Positions 60,491 to 61,934 of a DNA stretch of 61,934 nucleotides are shown here, one piece after another; the stretch's first letter is position 1, and each line of letters starts with the position of its first letter. The notes under the pieces are model-generated. The model was not told the origin of the DNA, did no database searches, and was given only the letters and a program-made list of their open reading frames with translations. Position numbers and translations under genes: made by a program. The stretch is from assembly GCA_036443405.1 (NCBI GenBank), contig JAZFYD010000027.1, forward strand, positions 1 through 61,934. Direction: 5' to 3'. The stretch is from JAZFYD01 sp036443405. GTDB taxonomy: Bacteria > Planctomycetota > PLA2.

Positions 60491-61495
60491 TTACGCAGAC
60501 AGTTTCTCTTCAATCAACGCGCCGAGCCTCGCCAATACCTCGCCCTTGAGCCGGTGCACGGTGTCCTTGGACGTTCCAGCGGCGGCTGCAGCGTCTCTCA
60601 CGCCTCTGTGGTCGCCCAGCAAGTACCCAAGTGTTTCAAGTCGTTTCGGATCGTTTCGGAACTCGTCGAGCAGGTCCCGGCAAGAGTGGCGCAGCGCCAG
60701 TAGCTCCCGCTCTCGGTCAAAGTCATCGCGCGTCTCCAGCGCAGATCCAAGTTCGCCGTGGTCCTTTTGAACCTCGCGGAGAACTCGCTTGTCCTGCTCC
60801 TCGCCCTTCTCGTCGCGTGTCTTGGTCCGCATCATCGGACGATCCTTCGTCGATGTACCGGGCGAGTGGCAAGTCACGTCGGCAGGCGTCTTCTTCGCCC
60901 ACTTGCCCTGCTTGTATTGCTCGATGATTTCAAGCAGGTCGGCCTTTATCGAGGGCATCTCATCCTCGCGATCGGCGAATCCGCGCTGTGAACGCCGAGT
61001 GTGTGCGCGTGCATCGCCGATCTGCTCCTCCTGATGCTCGATCAGGCGCATCTCTTCAAGCGTGAATCGACCCAGGTTCTCGCCGAGTAGCTTGAGAATA
61101 CGTTCCGGGAAGTTCCGAGTATCCGGGCCGGCACGAGGGGGCAGATTGAACAGCGACTCAATCGCCTTCGCATCGCCCCACGCGCGGCAGATCTGTCGGA
61201 AGGTGAGCAACTCCTCAAGTCCGGTCTGTACCGTGTCGGAAAGACGGAGCCATGCCTCAGCCGTGATCTCGTCACGACGGTTGTCCCAGGAGGGCCGATG
61301 TTCACCCGTGTCCGAAAACTCCGCCTGCATCTTTGCGTGACGCCAACCGAGGACCTTGGCAAGGTCGTTCCAACCATCCAGACCTAGTCGCTTCGCTCGA
61401 TCGGGCAACAGACGACGAAAGACTCTCTCGGGAAATCGGTGCTTCCCTCCATCAAACGCATGATCGCCGGGTTCGAGCGCAAAACTCTTGTGCAT
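60491..61495 (-). CDS. Element protein with sigma-region-4-like C-terminus
   Basis: 334 residues from the ATG at 61495 (GGAG 9 bases upstream); longer starts up to 61597 are less likely. The first 150 residues are helical with an RPSWDNRRDEITAEAWLRLS stretch; the middle is charged. The last 60 residues (LGYLLGDHRGVRDAAAAAGT, then SKDTVHRLKGEVLARL) resemble an HTH of the sigma region 4 or LuxR type. It is probably a regulator of the element and the first gene visible in its leftward run. Confidence 0.5.
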   Translation of the reverse strand: MHKSFALEPGDHAFDGGKHRFPERVFRRLLPDRAKRLGLDGWNDLAKVLGWRHAKMQAEFSDTGEHRPSWDNRRDEITAEAWLRLSDTVQTGLEELLTFRQICRAWGDAKAIESLFNLPPRAGPDTRNFPERILKLLGENLGRFTLEEMRLIEHQEEQIGDARAHTRRSQRGFADREDEMPSIKADLLEIIEQYKQGKWAKKTPADVTCHSPGTSTKDRPMMRTKTRDEKGEEQDKRVLREVQKDHGELGSALETRDDFDRERELLALRHSCRDLLDEFRNDPKRLETLGYLLGDHRGVRDAAAAAGTSKDTVHRLKGEVLARLGALIEEKLSA

Positions 61496-61823
61496 CCTAG
61501 TAACTCCCATCTTGTCACGGGCCGGACCGGCCACACCAACGGATGGGAACGCGAGCGTGGGCCGAGTCCGTGCGTCGCCGACCACGGCCGTGGTCAACGA
61601 CTACCCGACATTGTGATTATTGCGCGGAGCAGTGACGCCCGCGGCTGAATCGCTCGCACAAGGCGGCGGCGGGGAAGGACGAGTGGGAGGTGGTCGAGAC
61701 GTTTGGGTTGGGGCCGTTTGGGGCTGCGCGGACCGTGACGTGACCACCCGAAACAGCGGCGGCGCGTGTCTATCGACGGGCGACAGCCGTACATGACCGG
61801 GCTCACGAATCCGGGCCGTTGGT
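61496..61823. other. Gap without a recognised gene
   Basis: 328 bases; no supported frame. It probably holds the promoter of the leftward element operon. Confidence 0.35.
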
Positions 61824-61934
61824 TTAGAGATGCGCCGATGTGAGTACGATCGCAAGCGTCACCACGAACGTGAGCAACAGCAAGACAAACGCCCCAAGCG
61901 CAACCTCCTCGAAACCTACGCGGCTAGATGGCGC
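61824..61934 (-). CDS. C-terminus of a possible small membrane protein
   Basis: The last 36 residues before the TAA at 61826-61824 include a hydrophobic segment (VALGAFVLLLLTFVVTLAIV) and end LTSAHL. The start lies beyond the window. Only the hydrophobic segment supports it. Confidence 0.3.
   Translation of the reverse strand, partial: APSSRVGFEEVALGAFVLLLLTFVVTLAIVLTSAHL

Overview
The window is about 62 kb of GC-rich bacterial chromosome. It most likely comes from a Planctomycetota-type organism. The reasons are DUF1570-like and CRTAC1-type (FG-GAP/ASPIC) secreted proteins, many small HEAT and TPR exported proteins, a class II ribonucleotide reductase, and a family of intergenic palindromes of a style I associate with that phylum. 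The assignment is an inference from gene content; there is no rRNA here. Genes are dense, and many neighbours overlap by the 4 bases ATGA.

Layout. 1-5680: a divergent lipid locus. Leftward run a short-chain dehydrogenase, a lipoprotein, an RsbW-like kinase, a STAS protein, MlaE and MlaF (cut by the window edge). Rightward run a serine palmitoyltransferase-like enzyme and a GNAT-fold protein. Together they look like sphingolipid (ceramide) synthesis joined to Mla-type lipid transport. 5.7-15.4 kb: exported TPR and HEAT proteins, an AmmeMemoRadiSam B protein, an HU/IHF protein, and two DUF1570-like paralogues, one interrupted by an in-frame TAG. 15.4-24.8 kb: a FabZ-like dehydratase, a NupC transporter, a gamma-carbonic anhydrase, CPBP protease, ThiG and ThiS, a hexulose-phosphate synthase/RraA fusion, and a sigma-54 activator with a degenerate sensor kinase. 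25.0-29.4 kb: nusA-infB-ylxP-rbfA and tRNA-His. 29.5-41.8 kb: secreted propeller, TPR and CRTAC1 proteins, nrdJ, and a second kinase/NtrC pair. 41.8-47.4 kb: a coupled six-gene run with a NosL-like protein, a CRTAC1 protein and a MacB-type ABC transporter. 47.6-51.2 kb: secreted, TPR, membrane and ATP-grasp proteins. 51.3-56.3 kb: an accessory stretch with dispersed repeats, a candidate selenocysteine-containing c-type cytochrome, a pentapeptide-repeat membrane protein, an RHH regulator and an orphan MraZ-like protein. 56.8 kb to the end: one end of an element integrated at a tRNA-Lys gene. A 3' tRNA fragment is followed by a tyrosine recombinase, a DUF3987-like protein, a small protein, two HTH proteins and a sigma-region-4-like protein, all leftward.

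Most notable: (i) the sphingolipid plus Mla locus; (ii) an in-frame TGA in a CxxCH protein with a hairpin at the spacing expected of a bacterial SECIS; (iii) an oriented palindromic repeat family directly after stop codons, with paired base changes that keep the stem; (iv) the NosL/CRTAC1/ABC operon; (v) the tRNA-Lys element end.
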